The translations under genes and the position numbers were made by a program. Source: Scenedesmus sp. ARA3 (Eukaryota > Chlorophyta > Chlorophyceae > Sphaeropleales > Scenedesmaceae). Taken from it: DNA of 46,823 nucleotides. The first letter of the stretch is position 1; each line of letters begins with the position of its first letter. Below are positions 25,614 to 38,549 of this stretch, piece by piece. The stretch is from positions 6,413-53,235 of the forward strand of contig RWJK01001504.1 in NCBI GenBank assembly GCA_004335835.1. The letters are read 5' to 3'. The notes beneath the pieces are model-generated. The model worked only from the letters and a program-made list of their open reading frames with translations, made no database searches and was not told the DNA's origin.

Positions 25614-26717
25614 CTATCTTGGGATCATCTCGCTGCCGCCCAGCCAGAAGCCCATGCAGTAGGGCAGCTTGCACAACGGCTTCCCGTAGAAGCCCATGCA
25701 GATCGGCGGGGCTTTTCCGAAGATCGCGATCAAGCTGCTCGGGATCGCCCAGATGCCGTCGCCGACGAGCAGCCCGGCTCCAACGATCGGGCCGAGCTCG
25801 GTGGCGCCTTCCGGGTCGAAGTACTCCCAGGCGTGGTTGATCAGCGAACCCGCCCAAAAGTCCAGCGCCTGCAAGCACAATCAGCAAGCAAAGCGTGTGA
25901 TTCGTCGTCAGGCAGGATTTTTTTGATCGCGCTCAGCAAATAGCTTGAAAGTGCAGCGCTTACAAGGCAGGCAGAAAAGCGAAACCGGAAGCGTGGTGTT
26001 AGGGTTTAGAAGCGAAGCGGGCCCGAGCTCGGTGGCGCCCTCGGGGTCGAGGTATTCCCGGGCGCGGTTGATCAGCCAGCCCGCCCAAGAGTCCAGCGCC
26101 TGCAGGAGTAACAAGTAGGTGAGCATGGGCAGCCCAATGCTCATGTTAAGTCCAAGGTTTTTGGTGCGTGGCCATGGCACAAATATCTGAAAGAGTATTC
26201 ATCATAGAAGTAATGACACCTGTTACTGTGATCAATGATGTTATGAAAAGCCACGCCATGTCTTGACAAGAAACGGCTGCTCACCGATGCTGCTCCGATG
26301 TAGAAAGGCAGTCCCATGGCCATGGGGCTGGGCACGAAGCGGCCCACCTTCTTTGGCAGCAGGTCACGCGCCAGGCACAGCAGCATGCCTGGCAGCAGCA
26401 GCAGCAGCAGCGGAGGCAGCAAGTTCGTATATCATCGTATACAAAGCGACGCAGCTTCGACGAAGTGTTCTTAAAGCAAAGCTGAACTGCCATACTGCTG
26501 ATCAGCAATGTGATACGATGATGCAGGCCTTTCGTTATCACAGCGCCTCGACACATTGAAGTAAACTAGTAGAACATGTGCTCACCTCCCACAAAGAATG
26601 CTAGCATGAGCGTCCCGCAATGCTTGGGGAGTGCGCTGAACCCCTCAGTGCCAATGAGGCCCATGCCGCGGTAGATGGTGGAGAAAGGTGCTGGGTAGGG
26701 GCCTTGGGGAACATTCA

Positions 26718-26757
<40 letters not shown>

Positions 26758-26958
26758 TCCTCAGTGCCTGTGAGGCCCAAGCCTCTGTAGATTGTGGAGA
26801 AAGGAGCAGGGTAGGGCCCCTGGGGCACGTTGACCTGGCAGCGGCGGCAGCAGCAGCAGCAGCAGCAGCAGAAAGGAAGCCCTCAGTGCCAACGAGGCCC
26901 ATGCCTCTGTAGATGGTGGTGGAAGGTGCTGGGTAGGGCCCCTGGGGCACGTTGACCT

Positions 26959-27003
<45 letters not shown>

Positions 27004-27089
27004 AGGAAGCCCTCAGTGCCTGTGAGGTCCATGCCGTAGTAGATGGTGGAGAAAGGTGCTGGGTAGGGGCCCTGGGGCACGTTGACCTG

Positions 27090-27124
<35 letters not shown>

Positions 27125-29640
27125 AGATGGCAACAGCTCAGCTTGCAGACCGCCGCTGAAAAGGTCATTATACGTGAAGACACATCACGCATGTGCGCAT
27201 ATCAATGTTTCCGGGCCAGATCTTCTAAGAAAAGACAGGCGCGGCAGCAGCTGCCCTACCAGCAGCGCAACAAGCACAACAAATAACACAGCAAGTAACA
27301 ACTTTCAAACCGCTTGACAGCTATGCACTCATCTCACCTGGCCTGTGCCCCAGAAGAGCATGAAGGCAACAGGCGCCAGCACAGCTCCCAGCAGCTGCCC
27401 GACCAGCTGTGCGACAAACATAGCGCGTGGCGCGGTGAGCGTGATGTAGCCGGTACGGAAGTCTCCCATGAGCGTTGCAGCGCTGCTGGTGGTGGCAAAC
27501 ATGACGCCACAGATGGCCAGGCCGACAATGATGCCGTTGCCCTGCAGGAAACACAACAAAACCGACACCTTTCAGGGTTATTGAAAGGGGTTTTGCAAGT
27601 TTGCAAATAAGCTGCAGATGACAAGGCTAACAATCATGCCATTGCCCTGCGGCAGCAGCAGCAGCAGCAGTGAGCGTGATGTAGCCGGTACGGAAGTCAC
27701 CCATGAGCGTTAGCGCTGCTGGTGGTGGCAAACATCACACCACAGTTGGCCAGGCCAACGATGATGCCGTTGCCCTGTAAATCCAGCGGAAAAGACATAC
27801 ATATGTGGGACATGAAGCCGCAGACAGTCAGGTCCATCATCATGCTGTTTCTATGCAGAGAATTGACAGCAGCAGCATAAGTTGCCAAGCTGACGGGCCT
27901 TCACAGAAGCGTGCCTTGTCCATATCACGGGCTTTATGGTTGGATGCACACAGTTCCGACATCTGCGCAGCCGCATCAGCACAGACAATTTTGCAGGACG
28001 AAACTCCACGCGACCAACATCCAAGCTGTCCCGCTCACCGCTGCTCCCGCCCAGGCTGCAAAGATAAACAGCATCAGCTTGCCATACATGCTGCAGTTGT
28101 CCCAGTCAGTCAGGCCGGTACCTGCATGCAGCACATACAATACACCAATGCGGTGTGTCAGCAGGATTGGCAGACACATGCCAATGGTCGGCAGTTGTGC
28201 ACAGATCTATGCAGCTTGCTACACGCTGATGCTTCAAGTCGGCGCTACCAACAGCTGCATTTAGCCAGGCGATGTGACCTTCACAACTTGCCATTGTATA
28301 AGAACAGGTTCACAGCGTACTGTTCAAGCTTGGCAGCGCACACAGCGGCGAGATGGTGTAGGCCACTGCCACAAACTTCAGTGCTCTGCCTGAGCCTTCT
28401 ACACTGTGATTTACTTCCAACTCCTCTGCTCACCGTATGAATTTGGCAGCGCAAACAGCGGCGATATGATGTAGCCAGAGCACCTTATGAATGTTCTGCA
28501 GTGTGCATGCGTCTATGCCCCGACATATTCTTCGCTCACCGTTTGAGTTTGGCAGCGCAAACAGTGGTGAGATGATGTAGGCCACCGCCAAAAAGTCAAG
28601 CGCACTTCCAGAATTGTACACAGCTCAAATCAACTTTCACGTGATCTGCTCACCGTACGAATTTGGTAGCGCAAAAATTGGTGAGATGATGTAGGCAACC
28701 GCCACATAGTACCACTTGACTGGCGGGTAGATCAGCGGGATGAAGATGGTGCTCAGCACCCCTAAGCCGCCGTAACCAACTGGAGCCAGCCACCAAGGAA
28801 TGACCTCGCGTAGGAACACCTCTGTGCGCAGCCGGCGCTGCAACACAAGCAGCAACATGGGGGGGATTATTTTTAAATGCTGTAGATCAGGGGATGAAGA
28901 TGGTGCTCAGAACACCTAAGCCGCCATAGCCCAGTGGTGCCAGCCACCAAGGAATCACTTCGCGTAGAAACACCTCCGTACGCAGCCGGCGCTACAAGCA
29001 GCAGCAGCAGCACAGACAGTGATGCAGCCAAGCAGGCAAGGTTGCTGTTGATCTGTGTGTAGCGTGTTGGTGCAGGCAAAGACGAAGGTGGTGCTTAGCA
29101 CCCCTAAACCGCCATACAAACTGGTGCCAGCCACCAGGGAATTACTTCGCGAAAAAAAACCTCCGTGTGCAGCCGGCGCTGCAAAAGAAGCAGCAACATG
29201 ATTACACATGTTTAGTGCTGTGGGTCAGCGGGATGAAGATGATGCTCAGCACGCCGAGCCCAACATAAACGAGTGGTGCCAGCCACCAGGGAATCACTTT
29301 GCGCAGAAACACCTCCGTGCGCAGCCGGAGCTGCAGCACAACAACGGACATGGGGTTTGGGGTTCAGCATCAGCACACAGGTGCCGGCCGCCAGGGCGCG
29401 CCTGCTTTTGAAGAAAGCGTGTTGTCTGAAGGGTTCTGCACAGCATTGTGAAACATCAATCAGTGCATGCTCACCTCGTTCGGTGTCTCTTTGAATTCCA
29501 GCAGGTGTGCGGTGTCCTGCTCATTATCCACAATGTGGTGGTGCCCCGCACCCGAGTCTGGCGCAATCAGAGGGGATTTCTTGGTCGTTGCTGCTTCCAT
29601 GGTGGCAGTTGTGTTAGCAATGCCCACGTCCTCATCCTCT

Positions 29641-29674
<34 letters not shown>

Positions 29675-32600
29675 CAACCGCAACTCCCAGCCCGGGGCAG
29701 GTTGAGTCGATCCACCAGCAGCACTTTTCAACGATGCCAACACTCAAGATCTGAAAACCCTAGCATTTTTCAATGACACCAACAAACACAAAATGCATAA
29801 ACCGCCGACCTCAAATGCACACGCACCGTCAAAGTCCAGTGGCACCGTGCCCTCCCCTTGTGTGGTGGTGCGCCCAAGGAACAGTTTGCCCACATTTTTT
29901 GAAAAAGAGCGGGTGAAGCGGGGCAGCCCACTGCGGGAGCCGCCCTGGCTCTGCCTTGCCTCCTGCCTTGCCTCTTTTAGGCGCTTGGCAGCGTCCCGGG
30001 AAGCTGGTGTTGCAGCAGGAGCAGCAGCAGCAGCAGCAGCAGGCGTGCAAAGATGAGACGATGACAGCAGTAAGAGGTCACCAATTAAGAGCCGCCCTGG
30101 CTCTGCCTTGCCTCCTGCCTTGCCTCTTTGAGGCGCTTGGCAGCGTCCCGGGACGCTGTATGGCAGCAGCAGCAGCAGCAGCAGGTGTGCAATTATGAGG
30201 GAATAGCAGCAGTAAGAGCTCAAATGCACAAGAGCCACCCTGGCTCTGCCGCGCCTCCTGCCTTGCCTCTTTGAGGCGCTTGGCAGCGTCCCGCGAAGCT
30301 GGTGTGGCAGCAGCAGCAGCAGCAGCAGCAGCATGTGTGCAAAGATGAGATGATGACAGCAGTAAGAGGTCACATATCAAGAGCCGCCCTCGCTGCGCCT
30401 TGCCTCTTCGAGGCGCCTGGCAGCGTCCCGGGAGGTTGGTGTGGCAGCAGCAGCAGCAGCAGTGCAAAGTAAGATCAGGCAGCGGAAGGATGGTGATGTC
30501 ACCACAACAACTCAGGCAGTTCAGCCAGCATGTGGCTTGAAGTCATCAGCGGCTGGCGGGTACAAGCGGCTACAGCTGACAGCGCAACACGCACACCTTC
30601 TCAAAGTGCACAAGGGCCATGCCTGCAGTCACAGTGTGCTGCCGTCCGTTGAGCCACCCCTAAATTAAACCCCAAACCCTTGAATGCAAATGCTCACATG
30701 ATATCAGCACCCGCAGCACCATGTACATGCCCTCTCCCATGAGGATGGCAATGGTCAGGAACACCTGCAACAGTGTATCAAAAAGTGTTGAAAACAACCG
30801 CAGGGGAAGGTCTCCAAGCGCTGCACAAACCCAAGTATATAACCATGCGGTGAGGAGGCGCTGCATGCGGCCCAGCACACTTTGGCCGGCTGCGCATGTT
30901 GGCTGCAGATGACTACAGATGCCAGCTGCTGCTGCTGCTGCTGGTGGTGGTGGTGGTTGTGCTGCTGCTGCTGCAGCTCCGCACCTTGTAGCCAAACAGC
31001 CCCCTGAAGTCTTGCTTGCCCAGGCCAGCAGGGAACCTGCAGGACATGGCAGACAAAGGTGTCAAAGCACAGGCTACAAGATGCAGGTGCAGGTGGGTGG
31101 GCTATGCATAACAAATAGCAAAACACCAATGCAGCGGCAGCAGCCTCACCAGTCTCCCTCCCGCTTCTCCATGAGCGGCCACATGATACCCCAGGACAGG
31201 ATTGCGCCCAGCAGCATGGACCAGTTGACGATGTGGGGGCAGATCATGCCGGCACCGATGTAGTTGTGCTGCCTGCATGGTGAGGAAGGATGATGAACAG
31301 CAAGATAGCAGCGCAAGAACTACAGTGAGCGGTGTTGAAGTTATTATTTGTATGACTTGCGCAGGGTTGTTGGCCGTGCACAGCTGCGGTCGAGCCCTGC
31401 TCACTTGCGTGCACAGCTGCATGCTGTTCCTTAAGGGTGCTGAATAAACATCCAGATACTGCTGCCATGGCCAGGGCTGCTCCTTGAAGCATATGCAGGC
31501 CTTGGTCCGGCACACAGCAAGCACTGACCAAGAGTGGCCTAGTCATGCATCACAGCTGCTGTTGAAAACCATGATTGCACTGCAGTTCAACTGTACATTG
31601 CTTTTCGCTCATGTCAAACACGCAGCAATGTGCTGTTACACTGCGCTCACCAGTCAAAGAACCAGGTGTACTGCTGCGCCTTGAAGCCAAAGCTCGGCCA
31701 CGAGCCAAAGCCGCATTCGTAGTTGGAGCCATTCACAAGCCACTTGAGCACGCTGAAGAAAAAGCTGCCAGTGCCCGTCCATGACAGCACACGAACCTTG
31801 CGCAGCGCATCAGCCTCACCTTTCTGCAGCAGCGGCAGCAACAGCAGCAGCAGATCATCAATTGCCGTCCATCAGCCTCTCACCTCGAAAAAACATTAGC
31901 ATGAGGTAAGAGACAACACACTCAGGTGCTACGTAAAGCGTCTCCTTGCAAAAATCTGCTGGCGCGGTGTCACTACAACACACTGAAATAGCAGTAAACG
32001 CCAAAGCAAACTTACCGCTGTGTGGAAGGAGCTCATCATGATGCCACTGGCAGTGCCGCTTGGAAAAGGCAGCCGCCAATCGATGCTCATCAGCTTGCGC
32101 AGCTGAGTCAGCATGAACACTGGCCTCAAGCCGCCCAGACAATCATGTGAAATACATCACCGACAACTCCTCAAGCTTCACAAACACTGCCTTTCAGGCT
32201 GTTACATTGTCATTATACCATGTTTCAACACTTCCGCGTAAAACATATGAGATATTGCTCACCGCTGTGTGGAAGGAGCTCATCATGATGCCACTGGCAG
32301 TGCCACTCGGAAAGGGCAGCCGCCAATCAATAATCATCAGCTTGCGCAGCTGAGTCAGCATGAACACGCCCAGTACTGCCGTCAGCAGCAGGTAGGGGAT
32401 AATACGGTGCAGCTCCGGGTCAAAGATGACGTCAGGGTTGAAGTCCGGGTCGCCGTGCTTCGGGCCGCCAAGGTTTAGCGAGGCCTGGTAACTCATGCCT
32501 GCGGGTAGTGCGAGGCGGGAAACCATGCGTGTGGTTTAGCAGTTTAAGTCAAAGAGATGATTGACACGCAGTTACGGCAGTCACATCAAGATGACAGCTG

Positions 32601-34591
32601 CACACTTCAACAGCCTCGTGATGTTGCCGGCATTGCTGCAGCTGCCAATGCTTTGGAGCAAGCCGCCGCTGCTGTCACAAGCTGCAAGCGTAACTCACTT
32701 CACACCAGCACAGTCATACTATGCACTGCTGACCAGGAAATCTGCTTAACCGCATCATAATGACCCCAGTGACTGCCAGGCCACTGCTGCTGCAACTATC
32801 AACTGCGACAGCATATGCAGCAGGGCCCTCTGCCACTGATAGCTTGCTGCATAGGCGACTATATAAACAGCTGTGGTTTGCCAACTGCTTGACGACACCA
32901 GTCAGCAGACAAACCCAGCGCAGTTGTGGCCTGCAGATGGTTTGACCAGCGTGCACCTGTCAAGTACGTCCCGAACCCGCCAGTAAAAGCCACGCCGCTG
33001 ATGCTGCAGACTATGACAACAGCGTGCTGCATGCACCACTACATAGGCAGGTAATTGCTGCCCAACTGCACCAGACAGCTGCCTGTACCCCCACCTGTCA
33101 GGTACGTGCCAAAGCCGCCGGTAAACGCCACGCCGCTGATGCTGCAGATGAACGTCTGCAGCACTGCATTCTCCTGTACACTGAAGTGCTGGAACAGCAT
33201 CTTGTGCAGCCAGGGGGCCCTTGAGTCCAGCTTCAAACCCTGCCCCATCAGCGTCCATGCTCTGATGAGAGCAAAGGAGATGAGGCCTGCAGGAATGCCC
33301 AGTCCTGGGATGATGCCTGCTGACCCGAGGCTGAGCTTCAGCGTGATGATAGCAAACAGCAGGCCCAGGCAGGATCCTGCGGCAGGAAATTTGACGTTTT
33401 TGGACATTTGCATTGGGTTTTCGAACATTTGAGTTGAGGTTTGAGTTTCTGTACAAAGGAGATGAGGCCTGCAGGAATGCCCAGTCCTGGGATGATGCCT
33501 GCTGACCCGAGGCTGAGCTTCAGCGTGATGATAGCAAACAGCAGGCCCAGGCAGGATCCTGCGGCAGGAAATTTGACGTTTTTGGACATTTGCATTGGAT
33601 TTTCGAACATTTGAGTTGGGGTTTGAGCTTCTGTACAAAGGAGATGGGGCCTGCAGGAATGCCCAAGCCTGGGATGATGGCTGCTGATCTGAGGCTGAGC
33701 TTTAGGGTGATGATGGCAAACAGCAGGCCCAGGCAAGATCCTGCAAGGGAGTTTGGAAACTGAAGTTTGTTAGTTGAGATACATATGCATCAGCAGGCTG
33801 TGAGAGACGGTGTTAGGCTCTGCATTCGATGCAGAAAGAAGGGTTGATATATGAATGGCTGGCGATGGAATGTTTGCAGGTGGTGTGGCATAGAGGTGAT
33901 CTGGCTGCAGCCTGCAATGCATGTTGTAACAATGCATAGCAGCATCATGTGCTGTGGCTGCTGCAGGCTGCTGTTGCCGCATCAGCTGTTGCTGCTGCTG
34001 CTGCTGCTGCTTTTGCTGCTCTGTACAGCTGGCAAAAATGTGACATTTGGGTGCTACAAGACAACCTTTGCACACATTGGGTGGGATGATAGGTTGTGCT
34101 AGAGCTGCCGCTACCAGGAGCTTCAGCAATCACTAGCAAGTACATGCTTGTACTGCTGGTGGTTGTGCAGGCACCAAGCATCTGCTCATGTGATATGCGC
34201 ATGCAATTGCAGGCGACATGAACACATGTAGCAACTTAACAGCAGTATATATAACAGTAGTGCACCTGCACTGGCAGCGGTCAATGCCTAGCTGGGCCTG
34301 CAACAGCTGCAACAGCATTCAAACAAGGCCTGCTGTTGTGCCAGCCTCACCTGATATCAGCCCGCGCAGCGTGAGCTGGTCCTGCCATCGAGGAAGCTTT
34401 GCTATCGCTGCATCTATCTCCTCGTTCGTTAAAGGCCGCTTTGACGGGCTTAGCGGGCTGGTTGGACTGGTTGGCTCACAGTCCGCTGCAATGCTGTCCC
34501 CGTTGGTGTTCTTCCGGCACCTCAGCGTCTCAACTGTGTCTAAAATGGGTCTTGTGGTGTCCCCGTTGCTGGGATCGCCACCAGCCCCCAT
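25614..34591 (-). CDS. YSL: YSL-type oligopeptide-family metal transporter
   Basis: Polytopic membrane transporter of the OPT family, YSL branch, which moves metal-chelate complexes (for example metal-nicotianamine in plants). Fifteen exons give one frame of 825 aa: 34591-34351, 33376-33095, 32498-32263, 31823-31651, 31272-31150, 31036-30985, 30764-30698, 30003-29827, 29638-29475, 28837-28654, 28121-28039, 27541-27338, 26718-26586, 26388-26285, 25868-25614. Landmarks in order: [164 protein letters not shown]. All match YSL proteins. Exons 8-9 add a charged, His-containing hydrophilic loop. The ATG lies 2 bp after a TTTGCAG acceptor, so a 5' UTR intron is likely. The transported substrate cannot be read from sequence. 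Confidence 0.95.
26019..26099 (-). repeat. Acceptor-side copy of YSL exon 15
   Basis: A copy of the start of the terminal exon ([20 protein letters not shown] then GATELGP) after a CTGCAG acceptor, upstream of the intact exon 25868-25614. Confidence 0.9.
26758..27123 (-). repeat. Three acceptor-side copies of YSL exon 13, each with a (CTG)n tract
   Basis: Copies of the 5' part of exon 13 ([19 protein letters not shown]) at about 26758-26834, 26876-26956 and 27006-27086, period about 120 bp. All lie upstream of the intact exon 26718-26586. Each is preceded on the sense strand by a (CTG) tract ending in the acceptor CAG. These tracts are visible as (CAG)n at about 26841-26872, 26960-27001 (14 units) and 27091-27123. 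The intact exon has the same tract at 26722-26756. Confidence 0.92.
27672..27775 (-). repeat. Acceptor-side copy of YSL exon 12
   Basis: A copy of the 5' part of exon 12 ([20 protein letters not shown]) with a small frame-disturbing deletion after it, upstream of the intact exon 27541-27338. A further 25-bp trace lies at about 27623-27648. Confidence 0.85.
28322..28598 (-). repeat. Three donor-side copies of YSL exon 10
   Basis: Copies of the 3' end of exon 10 ([17 protein letters not shown] plus GTGAGC donor) at about 28542-28598, 28434-28476 and 28322-28372, period about 110 bp, downstream of the intact exon 28837-28654. The nearest two keep the donor. The third has lost it. Confidence 0.9.
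28890..29330 (-). repeat. Three acceptor-side copies of YSL exon 10
   Basis: Copies of the 5' part of exon 10 ([20 protein letters not shown]) at about 28890-28992, 29078-29182 and 29222-29330, upstream of the intact exon. The first and third read well. The middle one has small deletions. They end in or just after IFIPL. Confidence 0.9.
30088..30462 (-). repeat. Three acceptor-side copies of YSL exon 8 with (CTG)n tracts
   Basis: Copies of the 5' part of exon 8 ([20 protein letters not shown]) at about 30088-30152, 30230-30300 and 30380-30434, period about 145 bp, upstream of the intact exon 30003-29827. Each is followed on the plus strand by a CAG tract (about 30165-30184, 30309-30333, 30444-30462) that forms the sense-strand (CTG)n before the acceptor. 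The spacer word GATGACAGCAGTAAGAGGTC recurs. Confidence 0.9.
32011..32118 (-). repeat. Donor-side copy of YSL exon 3
   Basis: A 105-bp copy of the 3' part of exon 3 ([20 protein letters not shown] onward) with a GTAAGT donor, downstream of the intact exon 32498-32263. It is more than 90 percent identical by eye, so fairly recent. Confidence 0.9.
32951..33013 (-). repeat. Donor-side copy of YSL exon 2
   Basis: A copy of the 3' end of exon 2 ([18 protein letters not shown] with changes), downstream of the intact exon 33376-33095. The donor is partly decayed. Confidence 0.85.
33272..33743 (-). repeat. 181-182 bp tandem repeat: acceptor-side copies of YSL exon 2
   Basis: The 5' part of exon 2 with its acceptor and about 75 bp of intron is repeated. 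Unit 1 (33272-33452) includes the intact exon start. Unit 2 (33453-33634) differs from it at only a few bases. Unit 3 (33635-33743) is partial and more diverged. All encode [20 protein letters not shown] and onward. This is the youngest duplication seen in the window. Confidence 0.92.
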
Positions 34592-35220
34592 ATCTGCAAA
34601 CGAGCAGGAGGTTTGTCAACAGTTCACTGGGCCATGCAACTGCAACCGAGGGACACCGAGCACAAGCAGTAGGTATCGTTCGTATTATTGGGTATTGTCG
34701 TTATAGTCGATCCCACCGTCACGGACCCCAAGAGAGTGGCTATGTAGCGGAAGCCTGCTGAGTGAGGAGCTGGTTACACCCTTTGCAGAAACTGCCCACG
34801 ATCCATCGAAACCGACTCCTCGCTGCATAACACCACGAAAAATGAATAGAAATGCAACGTTAGCCGTAAAATGCTTTCTCGATGAACTGCACAAACCACA
34901 CACCCTGCCACATCAGCAGGAGTCCCTGCAGCAGCTGCCCCTCTGTCCTCCGAGTCCGCAGGCATAACTTAAACGCGAAAACAAGCTTCAACAATTCCTG
35001 GCTTTACTTCTGTACTTTGTTTCGAAAGCCTGCTTCCAGCCATGCTGGCTACCCTCTTATCCCACCACCACACACAGTACTTGACCATAACCCCCCACTC
35101 CCATCCCCTGCTGCTCCAATACCCTCAGCCCAGCTGATGCACTTGCATGACATATTCAAATCCGAATCTACAAGTTTGCACATAATTCCCCTGCCACCTG
35201 CTGCCTGGTGAAGCTACCAC
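34592..35220. other. YSL upstream region / 3' flank of the SPOT1-like gene
   Basis: It separates two minus-strand genes. A TTACA at 34773-34777 (TGTAA on minus) could end the SPOT1-like transcript about 445 bp after its stop, leaving about 180 bp for the YSL promoter and leader. No coding exon recognised. Confidence 0.45.
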
Positions 35221-36274
35221 TCAGTAGGCACGATGGTGCCCCCCGCCAAATGACGACCCCCGCCTGCTGCCTGGCTTGCTGTCTGAATCATCATCGCTCG
35301 GGCCCCGAGCACAGCGCCACACAACCAGCGCCAGCGTTATAAAGCAGCAAAAAGACGGCAGCAGCCACCAGCGCACAGCATCTGGCTTGCCCATGCAGAC
35401 CAGGTCGGGGCGCAGGGAGACCTTGTAGTGCCGCGTGATCCTGCAAGCAGCATGCATGTGTTGGTTTGACCAGGTTTGACTATGTATTGGGCTTGACAGA
35501 TGGCAGACAGACAGTCAACGTGCATGGTTTGAACAAGCACACTCAGCAGCTGCACATGCTCCACTCAGCCCGCGTGATCCTGCAAGCAACGTGCATGTGT
35601 AGTTTTGACTATGTCTTGGGCGCCACAGACGTTAGGCAAACAGTCAATGTGCATCGAGAGAAGCACACTCAGCAGTTGGACATGGAGCACACCCAGCAAA
35701 GCAGCTGCAGCGATGCCCAAAACACACACTCAACGTGCTTGACATTATGGACAGCACACCTCAAAGGACTCCTTGCACCTGCTGCCAGCTGCATTACACC
35801 AGTCATACTTGAATGCACCAGGCACGGCAGAAAATGTGAACACACAGCTGCCGAATCCTCACTTGTGCAGCGCTGCCACATCTTCTGTGGTTGACACTGC
35901 ATAGCCCACTGCCAGCGCGTGCTGCCCCTCCGCCAGTGCAGCAGCCGTGTAACAAACCAAACATCCTGCACCCTACAAAGGGGTGAAACCTTACTGACAA
36001 CACAGTGAAAATGCCACCATTGCTGAGCCCGCCACATCTCAAACATGCACCTGGTGCCAGCGGACAAAAACAGAGCAAGAACACAGGCCAGCACCAGCAG
36101 GCAGGGTACAGACACAGCTACCCCGAAATCCTCACTTGTGCAGCGCTGCCACATCTTCTGTGGTTGACACTGCGTAACCCACTGCCAGCGCGTGCTGCCC
36201 CTCCGCCAGTGCAGCAGCTGCCTCCTGCACCTTGAACAGCAGCAGCGAGATGCGCTGGTTGTATGGCAGCACCT

Positions 36275-36312
<38 letters not shown>

Positions 36313-37680
36313 TTGTTTGAGGTGCGAGCAGTTGATGTGCCGGTTGTTTGCCTGCCAACAGTGGTCACAGTGTTGCTGGTGCCGCAGGCTGCAAATGCTT
36401 CACACCAACATTTTCACGCCCCTCTTCACAAGCACCTTCGCACCATTCCTCACACCCTTTTTCACACCGGACCCACCTGCTCCGGCTGCAGGTAACCCTT
36501 CACGTAATGCTTGCGCCCATTGCTGCCAGCCGGCGCCAGCATTTCAAAGCCCCGCATCAGCGCGGCAGCGTGGTGCATGCTGCTGTTGAGGTATGCAAGC
36601 GCCATGTTGCGCAGCGCTGCATCTTTTTGAGCAAAGCTGAGGATTGCGGTGCTGCCGAGAGAGCCAAAAGGGTTCTGCCCCACACTCCAGATGAAGCTCC
36701 ACATCTTGCCGGTAGCTTGGCTCCAGGCGAGCGCTGGATCAGCAATGCCGTACGCTTGCTGCAGGAAAACCGCAAGACGAAAAGGCGGGATGCGGGGTTC
36801 AGGGCAGCAGTGCAAACATGAGGGTTGGGGCAGATGCGACGGGTGTTTGCATTGGGATAGTCGGGCAAAGGATGTGACAGCTCACTCGTAGCTACAGCAG
36901 TGCCTCACTCGTAGCTACAGCAGTGCCAGCAGCCAGTTCACCAACCATGTGTGTAAGCACTCAAATGTGCGGTGAACGTGTTCACCTGACTGCAGACGGC
37001 AGGTATCGGGTGATCCTTGAACATTAGGTTGCACCATCTGGCAGATAATCAGGCGCATACCCTTACTGCACAAAACAACGCCGATTATATACACCCATCA
37101 AATCAAGCAATCAACCAACCTGCATGACAGCCGCCAGCACTGGCCGGTGAATCGTTTGTGGGTTGGTAGCGATCTGGAGGCCAAGCAGCACACACAGGCA
37201 CAAGGCCCTTCTACTTGGAAAGCGCGCAACCAAACAGTGGACCAACCTGCATGACTGCCGCCAGCACTGGCCGGTGGTTCTTCTGCGGGTCAGTAGCCAT
37301 CTGGAGGCCAAGCAGCACACACAGGCACAAACCCCTGCTAACAAAAACACAAACCATGCACCAAACATTGGACCAACCTGCATGACTGCCGCCAGCACTG
37401 GCCGGTGGATCTTCTGTGGGTTGATGGCCATCTAGAAGCTAAATCAGCCGAGAGGCACACACTTCATTTACCCTGAAAAGCACAAACGAAGCACAGAACA
37501 AACCTGCATGACAGCCGCCAGCACTGGCCGGTGGATCTTCTGTGGGTTGATGGCCATCTGCAGGTCAAAGCAGCCAAAGAAAGTCTGCAGCGGCTGTGCT
37601 GCGCTGCGCACAGCCACCACATCACCCTGGCCCAGCACGGCTGCCTGCAGCAGGCCATCCAGCAGCACCGGCTCTGCAAT

Positions 37681-37711
<31 letters not shown>

Positions 37712-37873
37712 CACAACATAGGGTACCGGCAACATTGCAGCGGCAGCGTGCTGGGGTGGTCCAGGCAGAACAATAGACAGAGCAGCTATAGTGCGCACAG
37801 CTACCACGTCACCCTGGCCCAGCACTGCCGCCTGCAGCAGGCCATCCAGCAGCACCGGCTCTGCGCCAGCAGC

Positions 37874-37907
<34 letters not shown>

Positions 37908-38512
37908 GCAGCGCACAACATCGCAGCGATGACGTTGCAGCGATGGCGTGCTGGTGCTGCAGGTGGAACGTAAGCATAGCAGCTGAACTTCAGCTGGGCC
38001 AGCTGAAGTGCTGTGCTGAAGACACCAGCTCGCTTATCGCCACCGTGGTAAGCGTCACCTGCTACAACGGCCATTTAACGCACAACGTATGCAGCAACCA
38101 ACAAATAGCGGAGCCCAACACTGCTGTCAACCCTGGGCACTCTGCAACGGCCGCACCAGCTTGCCCGCACCTGACGACGGCACATCAAAGATGAACACCG
38201 GCAGTATAGCTGCACCGCCGTGCTCCGTGTCCCAGTTCACACCAGCTTCACTTAGCAGCGCCTCCCGCCACTCAGCTAGCCAGCGCTCCAAATCAGGCAA
38301 ATCCAGGTAATGGGACACAACTAATTTGAAGCTGCCTTTGGCACCTGCGGCGCGGCTTGTGCGGGCTTTGAGCGCTCTGTACAGCAGTGCAGCAGCACCA
38401 GCAGCAGCAGCAAGTAGTGTGAGACAGCGAGCTTGAAAGAGCCTTTGGCGCCTGGGGCGCGCGAGGTGCGGGCTTTCAGTGCTCTGTATGCATTGCAAAA
38501 GAAGCAGCAGCC

Positions 38513-38549
<37 letters not shown>

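Noticed and set aside
26758..27123. Repeated exons as true mutually exclusive alternative exons
   Set aside because: Each copy keeps only one of the two splice sites, so none could be spliced in as a complete cassette.
32902..33638. Separate overlapping minus-strand frames near 33.0-33.7 kb starting MYR.SNxN
   Set aside because: They are out-of-frame or read-through versions of the repeated YSL exon 2 and its intron.
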